A DNA stretch of 64,000 bases, taken from Bradyrhizobium tropiciagri. Its GTDB lineage: Bacteria; Pseudomonadota; Alphaproteobacteria; Rhizobiales; Xanthobacteraceae. The position numbers and the translations under genes were made by a program. A model generated the notes under the pieces. It was not told the origin of the DNA. It did not search any database and worked only from the letters and a program-made list of their open reading frames with translations. Of this stretch, positions 35,259-44,741 are shown in pieces; the first letter of the stretch is position 1, and each line of letters starts with the position of its first letter. The DNA lies in contig NZ_LFLZ01000019.1 in the NCBI RefSeq assembly GCF_001189845.1, positions 1 to 64,000 on the forward strand. Reading direction: 5' to 3'.

Positions 35259-35971
35259 ACCAGGCGCTCGCAGCGATCCGGACCGCCGGGATGCGCGACA
35301 TCATTGCGGGGGCGCGCGCCTTGATCTTCGATGTCGACGGTACGCTCGCCGAGACCGAGGAGGTGCATCGCCGCGCCTTCAACGAGGCGTTCGCCGAAGC
35401 CGGCCTCGACTGGTTCTGGGACCAGGTCACCTACGGGCGGCTGCTTCGGGTCGCCGGTGGCAAGGAGCGCATCCGCGCCTTCGATGAGCGCAACGCGGTG
35501 CCTATGCTGACATTCGCAGATATCGCCGACCTGCATGCGATCAAGACCACGCACTACGCGGCGCTGATCGCGGCGGGCGGCTGTCCGTTGCGGCCGGGCG
35601 TGCGGGCCTGGCTCGCCGGTGCACACCGCCGCGGTCAGCGGCTGGCGATCGCCACCACGACCTCGCATGGCAATATCGATGCGCTGCTGTCGGTTGCGCT
35701 GGGGCTGGGCTGGGCCGATCTGTTCGAGGCGATCGTCGCCGGCGACGACGTGCCACGGAAGAAGCCGGCCCCGGACGTCTATCTCGAGGTCCTGGCGCGG
35801 CTCGGGCTCGGGCCGGTCGATTGCATCGCGGTGGAGGATTCCGGTAACGGCCTCGCCGCCGCGGCGCGGGCCGGCATCCCCGTCGTCATCACCCGCAGCA
35901 CCTATTTCAGCGATGATGATTTCGCCGAGGCACTTCTGGTCGTCGATGATCTCTCCGAGATCGAGGATTAG
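35255..35971 (+). CDS. cbbY: HAD family phosphatase CbbY
   Basis: A 238-residue HAD hydrolase with C1 cap. Motif I is LIFDVDGTLAETEEVHRRAFNEAF near residues 22-45, motif II is the Thr region LAIATTTSHGN, and motifs III and IV are PRKKPAPDVYLEVL and IAVEDSGNGLAAAARAGI. CbbY hydrolyses xylulose-1,5-bisphosphate, an inhibitory RuBisCO misfire product, and so works with CbbX. It is the last gene of the cbb operon. Confidence 0.93.
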   Translation: MNQALAAIRTAGMRDIIAGARALIFDVDGTLAETEEVHRRAFNEAFAEAGLDWFWDQVTYGRLLRVAGGKERIRAFDERNAVPMLTFADIADLHAIKTTHYAALIAAGGCPLRPGVRAWLAGAHRRGQRLAIATTTSHGNIDALLSVALGLGWADLFEAIVAGDDVPRKKPAPDVYLEVLARLGLGPVDCIAVEDSGNGLAAAARAGIPVVITRSTYFSDDDFAEALLVVDDLSEIED

Positions 35972-36003
35972 AGGGCGTTGTCGCCGCCGGCGGCCGTTCC
36001 GAA

Positions 36004-36323
36004 TAATTTCTTCGGTAGATTAAATAAATCGCGCTTGCTTCCATAGCCCAGTAGGGGCATCTTCGGCCAGATGCAGCGCCGGACCGCCAGAAATTCTGAC
36101 TGGTGATGACGGCTGCCAAAAATTTCGGGAGATAGCGCCTCGTGACCCTCCGTGTCTCCGGATCAATTTATTCTGGTGATTGAATAAATGATGCTTGCAT
36201 CCATGCGAGGGGAGGGGCACCATCCACCAAAGGTTGCCAGAAGCAATGCCAAACCACCAGAGGTTCTGGAGGCGACGGCGCTTGCCAACAATTCCGGGAG
36301 ACAGCGCCTTATGATCTCCCACG
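36004..36323. repeat. Two diverged direct copies of a ~150-160 bp intergenic repeat
   Basis: Copy 1 spans about 36004-36152 and copy 2 about 36164-36323. They share in order: GATTnAATAAAT, GCTTGCnTCCAT, GGGGCA, GCCAGAAATTCTG or CCAGAGGTTCTG, and GCCAAnAATTnCGGGAGA with AGCGCCT. Several minus-strand reading frames run through them with similar peptides, but codon use and lack of ribosome sites argue against coding. The rest of 35972-36578 should hold the chvE promoter, which I could not identify. Confidence 0.6.
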
Positions 36324-36578
36324 TCATTCCCGCGGCCCTACGGCATGACTCGCGGGTGACCCCGGCATTGTAGGATCGATTTGGCTGATCGTGCGGAGTG
36401 ACCATGGCGCTGTTGGGTTCAATCGACAATTCGCGATTTCGGTTCGTGACGGCTGCGGCGCCGATCCGACGTCGCGCAGATCTGCAATCAGCCAACGAAT
36501 GATGGCCGTCGATTGACGCCGTCTAAGGCAACGGTACCTAAATTCAAAAAAGCCAAGGGAAAGCCAAGGGAGTGACGC

Positions 36579-37646
36579 ATGTTCAAATTGAAGGTTTCGT
36601 TGTTCGCACTGGCGTTGGCCGGTCTGTCCGTGGCCGCCTCGGATGCGTTCGCGCAGAGCAAGGCGACCATTGGCATCGCGATGCCGACCAAATCCTCGGC
36701 ACGCTGGATCGACGACGGCAACAACATGGTCAAGGTGCTGAAGGAGCGCGGCTACGGCACCGACCTGCAATATGCCGATGACGACATTCCGAACCAGCTC
36801 TCCCAGGTCGAGAACATGGTGACCAAGGGCGCCAAGGTGCTGGTGATCGCGGCGATCGACGGCACCACGCTGTCCGACGCGCTGAAGCAGGCCAAGGCCC
36901 AGGGCATCACGGTCATCGCCTATGACCGCCTGATCCGTGACACGCCGAACGTGGACTATTATGCGACCTTCGACAATTTCCAGGTCGGCGTGCTGCAGGC
37001 GAGCTCGATCGTGAATGCGCTCGGGCTGAAGGACGGCAAGGGTCCCTTCAACATCGAGCTGTTCGGCGGCTCGCCCGACGACAACAACGCCTATTTCTTC
37101 TACGACGGCGCGATGTCGGTGCTGAAGCCGTACATCGACAGCGGCAAGCTGGTGGTCGCCAGCGGCCAGATGGGCATGGACAAGGTCGCGACCCTGCGCT
37201 GGGACGGCGCCACCGCGCAGGCGCGGATGGACAATCTGCTCAGCGCCTTCTACGGAAAGAAGCGGGTCGATGCGGTGCTGTCGCCCTATGACGGCCTGTC
37301 GATCGGCATCATCTCGTCCCTGAAGGGGGTCGGCTACGGCAGCAAGGACCAGCCGATGCCGTATATTAGCGGCCAGGACGCCGAGGTGCCGTCGATCAAG
37401 GCAATGCTGCGCGGCGAGCAATACTCCACCATCTTCAAGGACACCCGCGATCTCGCCAAGGTCACGGCCGACATGGTCGATGCCGTGCTGAGCAAGAAGG
37501 AGGTCAGTGTCAACGACACCAAGACCTACAACAACGGGGTCAAGGTGGTTCCGTCCTATCTGCTCAAGCCGGTCGTGGTGGACAAGACCAATTGGGAGAA
37601 AGTCCTGATTGACAGCGGCTACTATAAGCGCTCGCAATTCGATTAG
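36579..37646 (+). CDS. chvE: Multiple-monosaccharide binding protein ChvE
   Basis: A 355-residue periplasmic sugar-binding protein. Signal peptide MFKLKVSLFALALAGLSVAASDAFAQ; the mature part starts SKATIGIAMPTKSSARWIDDGNNMVK, the ChvE/XylF pattern. VIAYDRLIRDTPNVDYYATFDN and FGGSPDDNNAYFFYDGAM are characteristic. It binds several aldoses for the GguA/GguB importer and, in some relatives, signals to chemoreceptors or two-component sensors. It leads the chvE-gguA-gguB operon. Confidence 0.92.
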   Translation: MFKLKVSLFALALAGLSVAASDAFAQSKATIGIAMPTKSSARWIDDGNNMVKVLKERGYGTDLQYADDDIPNQLSQVENMVTKGAKVLVIAAIDGTTLSDALKQAKAQGITVIAYDRLIRDTPNVDYYATFDNFQVGVLQASSIVNALGLKDGKGPFNIELFGGSPDDNNAYFFYDGAMSVLKPYIDSGKLVVASGQMGMDKVATLRWDGATAQARMDNLLSAFYGKKRVDAVLSPYDGLSIGIISSLKGVGYGSKDQPMPYISGQDAEVPSIKAMLRGEQYSTIFKDTRDLAKVTADMVDAVLSKKEVSVNDTKTYNNGVKVVPSYLLKPVVVDKTNWEKVLIDSGYYKRSQFD

Positions 37647-37703
37647 GGCAGGTGAGCTGGACGCACCCCGCCGAGGCCGATCGACGCTGCGAGACATGAT
37701 CCG

Positions 37704-39284
37704 ATGACGGCAATGCTTGAGATGCGCGGCGTCAGCAAGAGCTTTGCCGGCGTGCAGGCGTTGCGCGACGTCAGCTTCACCGTGGAAGCCGGCCAGATCC
37801 ATGCTCTGGTCGGCGAGAACGGCGCCGGCAAGTCGACCCTGATGAAGGTGCTGAGCGGGGTCTACCCCGCCGGCAGCTATGAGGGGTCGATCCTGTTCGA
37901 CGGCGCGGAGCGCCGGTTCCGCGACATCAACGATTCCGAAGCGCTGGGGATCATCATCATCCACCAGGAGCTGGCGCTGATCCCGTTGATGTCGATCGCC
38001 GAGAATATTTTTCTCTCGCGCGCACCATCGCGCTACGGGGTGATCGACCGCAACTCGGTGTACCGGCGGACCGCGGAGCTGCTGGCGCAAGTCGGTCTGC
38101 GGGAATCGCCGGACACCCTGGTCACCGACCTCGGTGTCGGCAAGCAGCAGCTGGTCGAGATCGCAAAGGCGCTGTCGAAGCAGGTGCGCCTTCTGATCCT
38201 CGACGAGCCGACCGCGAGCCTCAACGAGGCCGACAGCGCCGCGCTGCTCGACCGGCTGCTGGCCTTCCGCGAGCAGGGCATCGCCTCGATCCTGATCTCG
38301 CACAAGCTGAACGAAGTCGCACGCGTCGCCGACCGCATCACGGTGCTGCGCGACGGCCGCACCGTCGACAGCATCGATTGCCGCTCCGAAGCGGTCGACG
38401 AGGACCGGATCATTCGCAGCATGGTCAACCGCGATCTCGCGCATCGTTTCCCGGAGCGAAACGTCGCGATCGGCGATCCCGTGATGAATGTGGAGAACTG
38501 GTCGGTGTATCACCCGCTGCACACCGCCCGGCAGGTGATCAAGAACGTCGACTTCAAGGTGCGGCGCGGCGAGGTGGTCGGCATCGCCGGCCTGATGGGC
38601 GCCGGCCGCACCGAGTTCGCCATGAGCCTGTTCGGCAGGGCCTGGGGCTACAACATCACCGGCAGGATCAGCCTTGACGGACGCGAGGCGAGCTTCGCCA
38701 GCGTGCCGGCCGCGATCCACGCCGGCCTCGCCTATGTCACCGAGGACCGCAAGCAGCTCGGATTGATCCTCGCCGACGACGTTCGCAAGAACGTGACGCT
38801 GGCGAGCCTTCGCCAGGTCGCCGATCGCGGCGTGATCGACGATGTCGTCGAGCTGAAGGCGGCGAGCGACTACCGCAACCGAATGCGGATCCGCTGTTCC
38901 GATGTCTATCAGGAGGCCGGTCAGCTCTCGGGCGGCAACCAGCAGAAGGTGGTGCTGTCGAAATGGCTGATGACCGATCCGCAGGTGCTGCTGCTGGATG
39001 AACCGACCCGAGGCATCGACGTCGGGGCAAAATACGAGATTTATTGTATCATCAACGAGCTCGCGGCGGCCGGCAAGGGTGTCGTGGTGATCTCGTCGGA
39101 GATGCCCGAATTGCTCGGCATCTGCGACCGGATCTGCGTGATGAATGACGGCGCCTTCGTCGGCGAGTTCGCCAAGGACGACGCGACGCAGGAGAAGATC
39201 ATGCGCGCCATCATGCGCAATGTCAGGATGTCCGGAAGCGGCGCCCCTGCCAGCGAGGCGCGAGCGGTAGGCGGAGCACAATGA
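37704..39284 (+). CDS. gguA: Monosaccharide ABC transporter ATP-binding protein GguA
   Basis: A 526-residue double-NBD sugar ATPase. NBD1 has GENGAGKSTLMKVLSGVYP near residues 37-55 and LLILDEPTASLNEAD. NBD2 has GIAGLMGAGRTEF (degenerate P-loop, usual for the family), QLSGGNQQKVVLSKWL and VLLLDEPTRGIDVGAKYEIY. The sequence PAGSYEGSILFDG after the first Walker region is typical of GguA. It couples ATP hydrolysis to import with GguB and ChvE. The stop overlaps the gguB start (ATGA). Confidence 0.93.
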   Translation: MTAMLEMRGVSKSFAGVQALRDVSFTVEAGQIHALVGENGAGKSTLMKVLSGVYPAGSYEGSILFDGAERRFRDINDSEALGIIIIHQELALIPLMSIAENIFLSRAPSRYGVIDRNSVYRRTAELLAQVGLRESPDTLVTDLGVGKQQLVEIAKALSKQVRLLILDEPTASLNEADSAALLDRLLAFREQGIASILISHKLNEVARVADRITVLRDGRTVDSIDCRSEAVDEDRIIRSMVNRDLAHRFPERNVAIGDPVMNVENWSVYHPLHTARQVIKNVDFKVRRGEVVGIAGLMGAGRTEFAMSLFGRAWGYNITGRISLDGREASFASVPAAIHAGLAYVTEDRKQLGLILADDVRKNVTLASLRQVADRGVIDDVVELKAASDYRNRMRIRCSDVYQEAGQLSGGNQQKVVLSKWLMTDPQVLLLDEPTRGIDVGAKYEIYCIINELAAAGKGVVVISSEMPELLGICDRICVMNDGAFVGEFAKDDATQEKIMRAIMRNVRMSGSGAPASEARAVGGAQ

Positions 39285-40471
39285 CCGACAAGACGGTGTC
39301 ACTTCCCGAGGCCCCCAAGCATTCCGGCTTCATCAAGAACAATCTGCGCAACTACGGCATGCTGCTGTCGCTGCTCGCGATCATGCTGTTCTTCGAGATC
39401 GTGACCGACGGCACGCTGTTGCAGCCGGTCAATCTCACCAACCTCGTGCTGCAGAACAGCTACATCGTGATCATGGCGCTCGGCATGCTGCTGGTGATCG
39501 TCACCGGGCATATCGACCTGTCGGTCGGCTCGGTCGCGGGGTTCGTCGGCGCGGTCGCGGCGGTGCTGATGGTGACCTACCATGTCGACTACCCGATCGC
39601 CTTCATCGCCTGTCTGTTGATCGGTGCCGCGATCGGTGCGGCGCAGGGCTACTGGGTCGCCTATTTCAAGATTCCATCCTTCATCGTGACTTTGGCGGGC
39701 ATGCTGGTGTTCAAGGGCCTTGCGCTCGCGGTGCTGCAGGGCCGGTCGGTCGGGCCGTTTCCGCCGACCTTCCAGAAGCTGTCGTCGGGCTTCATCCCCG
39801 AACTGTTCCCGAGCGCCGGCACGCTGTATCCGACCTCGCTGCTGATCGGTGTCGTGCTGGCGTTCGCGCTGGTGCTGGCGAGCGCCAAGAGCCGGGCGCG
39901 TGAGCAGTCGCACGGCATCGAGGTCGAGCCCTACGCGTTCTTCATCGCCAAGAGCATCGCGCTAGCGGGCGCCGTGCTCTATTTCACCTATCTGATCGCC
40001 TCGCATCGCGGCCTGCCGAACGTGCTGGTCATCATGACGGTGCTGATCGCGGCCTATGGCTTTGTCACACGGCGGACCGTGATCGGCCGGCAGATCTATG
40101 CGGTGGGCGGCAATGCCAAGGCCGCGAAGCTGTCGGGCGTCAAGACCGAGCGGCTGACCTTCTTCACCTTCGTCAATATGGGCGTGTTGGCCGCGCTCGC
40201 CGGACTGGTGTTCGCGGCGCGGCTCAACACCGCAACGCCGAAGGCCGGCCTCGGCTTCGAGCTCGACGTGATCGCCGCCTGCTTCATCGGCGGCGCCTCG
40301 GCCTATGGCGGTGTCGGCCGGGTCGGGGGTGCGGTGGTCGGCGCCATGATCATGGGCGTGATGAACAACGGCATGTCGATCCTCGGCATCGGCATCGATT
40401 ATCAGCAGGTGATCAAGGGCCTCGTCCTGCTCGGCGCCGTCTGCATCGATGTCTACAACCAGCGCCGGTGA
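39281..40471 (+). CDS. gguB: Monosaccharide ABC transporter permease GguB
   Basis: A 396-residue permease, longer than RbsC because of an extra loop, as usual for GguB. It shows about ten membrane segments, the family motif VTGHIDLSVGSVAGFVGA near residues 75-92, IPSFIVTLAGMLVFKGL near 129-145 and AACFIGGASAYGGVGRVGGAVVGA near 330-353. It is the membrane channel for ChvE-bound sugars. Confidence 0.93.
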   Translation: MTDKTVSLPEAPKHSGFIKNNLRNYGMLLSLLAIMLFFEIVTDGTLLQPVNLTNLVLQNSYIVIMALGMLLVIVTGHIDLSVGSVAGFVGAVAAVLMVTYHVDYPIAFIACLLIGAAIGAAQGYWVAYFKIPSFIVTLAGMLVFKGLALAVLQGRSVGPFPPTFQKLSSGFIPELFPSAGTLYPTSLLIGVVLAFALVLASAKSRAREQSHGIEVEPYAFFIAKSIALAGAVLYFTYLIASHRGLPNVLVIMTVLIAAYGFVTRRTVIGRQIYAVGGNAKAAKLSGVKTERLTFFTFVNMGVLAALAGLVFAARLNTATPKAGLGFELDVIAACFIGGASAYGGVGRVGGAVVGAMIMGVMNNGMSILGIGIDYQQVIKGLVLLGAVCIDVYNQRR

Positions 40472-40528
40472 TTGCCGCGCGGTGATGATTCCGCGATATG
40501 ATGCCTGCGCAACGCAGGAGAATGCCGC

Positions 40529-41362
40529 GTGAAACTGTCCCATGCCGATGCGCTGACCATCGGGAACATCCTTGCTGAGGTCGGCCGCGCCGAGATCATG
40601 CCGCGGTATCGCCGCGTCCGCGAAATCGAGGTCCGCACCAAGACGTCGGCGTTCGACGTCGTCACCGAAGCTGATGAGCTGGCCGAGCAGGCGATCTCAG
40701 CGGCGCTGCTCCGGGCGTTTCCGAATGCGGCCATCATCGGCGAGGAAGCGACATCGCGCGATCCGGCCGCGCTCGATCAGGTCGGAACCGCGGAACTCGC
40801 CTTCATCATCGATCCGATCGACGGCACCCGGAATTTCACCTCAAGCCTGCCGCTGTTCGGCACCATGGTGGCTGCCACGATGCGCGGCGAGATCGTGTTC
40901 GGCGCGATCCATGATCCCGTCTGCAATGACACCGCGTTCGCGCTGCGCGGTGAGGGCGCCTGGCTCGAACGGCCCGATGGCAAGCGGCATGATCTGAAGG
41001 TGGCAGCGGCCGTGCCGGTCAAGCAGATGGACGCGGTGATCGGCGTCAACTTCCTGCCTGAGGCGCTGCGCCCAATCGTCGCCGGTAACCTGTCCAAGCT
41101 TGGCGTCAGTGCCTGGCTCCGATGCGCCGCGCACGAGTATCGCATGGCGGCGTCCGGCCATTGCCATCTCCTGTTCTACAACAAGCTGATGCCGTGGGAT
41201 CATGCCGCGGGCTGGCTGCTGCATCGCGAGGCCGGCGGCTACAGCGCGCATTTCGACGGATCGCCCTACAAGCCGGTCAATCTGACCGGCGGCCTGCTCT
41301 GCGCGCCCGATGAGGCGAGCTGGCATGCGGCGCAGCAGGCGATCCTGACGCGGACCGAGTAG
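40529..41362 (+). CDS. Inositol monophosphatase family protein (HisN-like histidinol-phosphatase)
   Basis: A 277-residue IMPase-fold phosphatase. Metal-binding motifs are present: IIGEEAT near residues 70-76, FIIDPIDGTRNF near 92-103 and MPWDHAAGWLLHREAGG near 221-237. The alphaproteobacterial HisN histidinol-phosphatase belongs to this family, but inositol or sugar phosphatase activity is possible, particularly downstream of a sugar importer. It is separated from gguB by 57 bases and may be read through from that operon. Confidence 0.82.
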   Translation: MKLSHADALTIGNILAEVGRAEIMPRYRRVREIEVRTKTSAFDVVTEADELAEQAISAALLRAFPNAAIIGEEATSRDPAALDQVGTAELAFIIDPIDGTRNFTSSLPLFGTMVAATMRGEIVFGAIHDPVCNDTAFALRGEGAWLERPDGKRHDLKVAAAVPVKQMDAVIGVNFLPEALRPIVAGNLSKLGVSAWLRCAAHEYRMAASGHCHLLFYNKLMPWDHAAGWLLHREAGGYSAHFDGSPYKPVNLTGGLLCAPDEASWHAAQQAILTRTE

Positions 41363-41425
41363 TTCTGTCGCAACTGTCAAACGGCTTGCTCGATGTCATC
41401 ACCCGCGAAACGACGCTTTCCACGC

Positions 41426-41546
41426 GTCGTCCTGGCGAAAGCCAGGACCCATAACCACCGAAGCAGGTTGTGAGGGAGATCGTCGCCCCAGCGTCGTGCA
41501 ACAATCGGCAACTGGGGTAATGGGTCCCTGCTTTCGCAGGGACGAC
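41426..41546. repeat. Dispersed inverted repeat element
   Basis: GTCGTCCTGGCGAAAGCCAG and GACCCAT on the left face ATGGGTCCC and GCTTTCGCAGGGACGAC on the right. It occupies the middle of the 327-base gap between two convergent genes. Nothing else is recognisable there. Confidence 0.6.
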
Positions 41547-41689
41547 ATCGAAATGTGTTGCGCGGTCGGTGAGTCACAGCGCCGGCATTCCTGCGCCGTG
41601 CGTTCGCCTTGTTGACTGCATGACGATTGCTTCCCGTCATGCCCAGAACAAGTCCGGGCATGACAAGGTGAGGCAATATCACGGCGCTA

Positions 41690-42916
41690 TCATTCGCTGC
41701 CGACCTCGCCGGTGATGACTTTGCCGAACAGCGTCCAGCTCTCGCCCTCGAACCGCATCAGCTGCGACTGCTCGATCGGACGGAAGTCAGTCGCGCCGGT
41801 GTTGATCCTGATCCCGGGCAGGATCATCTTCGGCGCAAAGTCCTTCAGGCTGGCGGCCTGCTTCATCACGTTTTCACGCGTCAGGTCGTCGCCGCACTGC
41901 TTGAGCACTTGCGCGAGCGTTTGCGCGGCGGCGTAGCCATAGACGTGATTGCCGTTGGTCTTGTCGCCGTCGGGCATGTACTTGTCCATGAACGTCCGCC
42001 ACTCGTTGGTCTCGGCGTCGTCGGCCCAGATCTTGTCGGTCGGATCCTTGAGGTAGGCGACCGAGATGATGCCTTGCGAATGCTCGATGCCGGCGGCGCG
42101 CATCACCGAGGCGACCGAGGTCGCCGTCGAGGTCAGGAAGAAGGTCGGCTTCCAGCCGAGCTCGGCGACCTTCTTGATGGTCTGCGCCGCGCCCTTCGGG
42201 GCTGCCCAGGTGAACAGGATGTCGGCGCCCGAGGCGCGCAGCGCCACGATCTGTGAATCCAGCGTCGGATCGGTCAGCTCGTAGGATTTGTCGGCGACGA
42301 TCATGCTGCCGGCCTTGTCGCCGAGCCCGTCGCGCAGGCCCTTGAGCGCATCCTTGCCGGCATCGTCGTTCTGCCAGAGCACCGCGATCTTGCCGTTCGG
42401 AAACTTGTCGAGGATGTACTTGGCGTAGATTCGCCCTTCGCTCTGGTAGTTCGGCTGCCAGCCCATCGTCCACGGAAAGCCCTGGGGATCGCCGAAGCGC
42501 GTCGCGCCCGATGCTATGAAGAGGTGAGGGACCCTCTTGCCGTTCAGATATTTCTGGATCGCGACATTGGGCGCGGTGCCGAGCGGCTGGAACACCAGCA
42601 GCACCTCGTCGCCCTCGACCAGCTTGCGCGCCTGTTCGACCGACTTCGGCGGCGAGAAGCCGTCGTCGTAGCTGATGAAGTTGACCTTGCGCCCGTTGAT
42701 GCCGCCCTGGTCGTTGATCATCCTGAAATAGGCCGCTTCGGTGCGGCCGATCGCGCCGTACGCGGAAGCGGGGCCACTATAGGGCATTATATTGCCGATC
42801 TTGATCTCGGTGTCCGAGACCCCCGGGCCGTAGTTCTTCTGCGCGAGCGCCGGCGACAGCGCACCGATCGTTGCCGCGACCGCAAGCCACGCGCGAAGAC
42901 AAAATCCGTCCAACAT
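41690..42916 (-). CDS. Branched-chain-amino-acid-type ABC binding protein (orphan)
   Basis: A 408-residue Peripla_BP_6 protein. Signal peptide LRAWLAVAATIGALSPALAQ; the mature part begins KNYGPGVSDTEIKIGNIMPYSGPASAYGAIGR. VFQPLGTAPNVAIQKYLNGKRVPHLFIASGA and FPWTMGWQPNYQSEGRIYAKYIL are typical of binding proteins for aromatic or organic acids in this family. No transporter subunits are adjacent. It is divergent from the Baeyer-Villiger-type monooxygenase with a LacI-type operator in the 175-base gap, so the two are probably co-regulated and the ligand may be related to the monooxygenase substrate. Confidence 0.87.
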   Translation of the reverse strand: MLDGFCLRAWLAVAATIGALSPALAQKNYGPGVSDTEIKIGNIMPYSGPASAYGAIGRTEAAYFRMINDQGGINGRKVNFISYDDGFSPPKSVEQARKLVEGDEVLLVFQPLGTAPNVAIQKYLNGKRVPHLFIASGATRFGDPQGFPWTMGWQPNYQSEGRIYAKYILDKFPNGKIAVLWQNDDAGKDALKGLRDGLGDKAGSMIVADKSYELTDPTLDSQIVALRASGADILFTWAAPKGAAQTIKKVAELGWKPTFFLTSTATSVASVMRAAGIEHSQGIISVAYLKDPTDKIWADDAETNEWRTFMDKYMPDGDKTNGNHVYGYAAAQTLAQVLKQCGDDLTRENVMKQAASLKDFAPKMILPGIRINTGATDFRPIEQSQLMRFEGESWTLFGKVITGEVGSE

Positions 42917-43019
42917 CCCTCGTTCACTCCCTGATGATCCATCGATCGCCTTGTGACGTATGCCGGCCCGAGGGCCTACGCGTTGACGCCCGGCAACAAT
43001 TATCGTATGCGCTTCCGGT

Positions 43020-43035
43020 CTGGAAACGTTTCCAG
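43020..43035. promoter_or_regulatory. Perfect LacI-type operator
   Basis: CTGGAAACGTTTCCAG is a perfect 16-base palindrome with the central CG typical of LacI-family sites. It lies between the divergent binding protein gene (start 42916) and monooxygenase gene (start 43092). A near copy is at 44835-44848, before the cupin gene. Confidence 0.75.
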
Positions 43036-43091
43036 ACTAGCGCGTGTTCCCACCGATGGCAATATTCCCTGCGGCCGGAGAGATGTGACAA

Positions 43092-44723
43092 ATGAGCAGA
43101 CTGGAGCAGACCAGCCCGGATCATGGCGCGAGGCCGCCGCTGGTCGCCGAATGCGATGCCGTCGTGGTGGGGGCCGGGTTCGGCGGGCTGTATGCGATCT
43201 ACCGGCTGCGCGAGCTCGGGCTGAAGGTGATCGGCATCGAAGCGGGGTCCGATGTCGGTGGCACCTGGTACTGGAATCGCTATCCCGGCGCGCGCTGCGA
43301 CATACCGAGCCTGTTCTATTCCTACACCTGGTCGGAGGAGCTGCGGCAGGAATGGCGCTGGAGCGAGAAATACGCCGCGCAGCCGGAGATCCTGCGCTAT
43401 GCGCAGCATGTCGTCGACCGGTTCGATCTGCGCTCTTTGATCCGCTTCGATACCCGCGTGACCAGCGCCGACTGGGACGAGGCCGGCGAGAGCTGGACGG
43501 TGCGCACCGATCGCGGCGATTGCATCGTCGCATCGACTTGCGTGATGGCGACGGGCAATCTCTCGGTGCCAAACAAGCCGAAGCTGCCGGGGCTGGAGCG
43601 CTTCGGCGGGCGGGTCTATCACACCGGGCAGTGGCCGCATGAGCAGGTCGACTTTTCCGGCTTGCGTGTCGCGGTGATCGGCACCGGCTCGTCGGGCGTG
43701 CAGACGATCCCGATGGTCGCAAAGGCGGCAAGCCGCCTGACCGTCTTCCAGCGCACGCCGAACTACTCGGTGCCGGCACGCAACGCGCCGCTGTCCGACA
43801 CCGATATCGCGGCCGCCGAGCCGTTGATCGCGAAATATCGCGAAAGCCTCGAGACGCCGGAATTCGGGCGGGTGCCCGCGAACGCATTCGACGCTGCGGT
43901 GCCCGACCGCGACGTGCAATGGGCGCGCTATGAACAACTGTGGGAGCAGGGCGGCGGCGGCATCCTGACCGCGTTCCCTAACATCCTGACCGATGAGGCC
44001 GTCAACGACGTCGCCTGCGACTTCGTGCGGGACAAGATCCGCGGCATCGTCAACGACGCGGCGACGGCAGAGGCGCTGTCGCCGAAGGATTATCCGCTCG
44101 GCGTCAAGCGCATCTGCATCGATACCGGTTATTTTGCGACCTACAATCTGCCGCATGTCGAGCTGGTCGATCTGCGCGCGGAGCCGCTGACGGCGGTCAC
44201 CGCGACCGGCCTCGAGACGGCGACGCGCTCGTTCGTGCTCGATGCGCTGGTGCTGGCGACCGGCTATGACGCGATGACCGGCGCGCTCGCCGCGATGCAG
44301 ATCCGCGGCCGCGACGGTGCGACCTTGAACGAGGCCTGGGCCGACGGACCCAGCGCCTATCTCGGCCTGATGGTGTCAGGCTTCCCGAACCTGTTCGTCG
44401 TGACCGGGCCGGGGAGCCCGTCCGTCATCGGCAACGTGATCCACGCCTGCGAGAACCATGTCGAGTGGATCGCGGCGTGCCTCGACAGCATGCGCGCCAA
44501 GGGGCAGACGCGGATCGAGCCGGATCGCGATGCCGAGCGGGCCTGGATGGCGCATGTCGCGGATGCTGCCAGCCGCACGCTCTATCCGAAGGCCAATTCC
44601 TGGTACCAGGGAGCCAACATCGCGGGCAAGCCGCGGGTGTTCATGCCCTATGTCGGCCAGGGCTATCGCCACCGCATCGCGCAGATCGCGCAACGTGGTT
44701 ATGAGGGGTTTGAGTTGCGCTGA
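43092..44723 (+). CDS. Baeyer-Villiger-type FAD monooxygenase
   Basis: A 543-residue class B flavin monooxygenase. The FAD-binding GAGFGG is at residues 27-32, and the Baeyer-Villiger fingerprint FGGRVYHTGQWP near 171-182 matches FxGxxxHxxxW(P/D). The NADPH-binding GTGSSG is near 197. GTWYWNRYPGARCDIPS near 57-73 is typical of cyclohexanone/phenylacetone monooxygenases. It inserts oxygen next to a ketone, giving esters or lactones; the substrate is unknown. The ATG at 43092 follows GGAGAG. It is part of the local LacI regulon. Confidence 0.88.
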   Translation: MSRLEQTSPDHGARPPLVAECDAVVVGAGFGGLYAIYRLRELGLKVIGIEAGSDVGGTWYWNRYPGARCDIPSLFYSYTWSEELRQEWRWSEKYAAQPEILRYAQHVVDRFDLRSLIRFDTRVTSADWDEAGESWTVRTDRGDCIVASTCVMATGNLSVPNKPKLPGLERFGGRVYHTGQWPHEQVDFSGLRVAVIGTGSSGVQTIPMVAKAASRLTVFQRTPNYSVPARNAPLSDTDIAAAEPLIAKYRESLETPEFGRVPANAFDAAVPDRDVQWARYEQLWEQGGGGILTAFPNILTDEAVNDVACDFVRDKIRGIVNDAATAEALSPKDYPLGVKRICIDTGYFATYNLPHVELVDLRAEPLTAVTATGLETATRSFVLDALVLATGYDAMTGALAAMQIRGRDGATLNEAWADGPSAYLGLMVSGFPNLFVVTGPGSPSVIGNVIHACENHVEWIAACLDSMRAKGQTRIEPDRDAERAWMAHVADAASRTLYPKANSWYQGANIAGKPRVFMPYVGQGYRHRIAQIAQRGYEGFELR

Positions 44724-44741
44724 GGCAGGCGCTTTGCTCTC

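Noticed and set aside
36020..36322. A 100-codon minus-strand frame in the cbbY-chvE gap
   Set aside because: It runs through both copies of a diverged non-coding repeat, with no ribosome site and unusual composition.
36324..39302. A 992-codon open frame on the minus strand opposite chvE and gguA
   Set aside because: It is a GC-rich antisense shadow: amino acids are dominated by His/Asp/Arg/Gln, no family pattern is seen, and the plus strand carries two clear genes.
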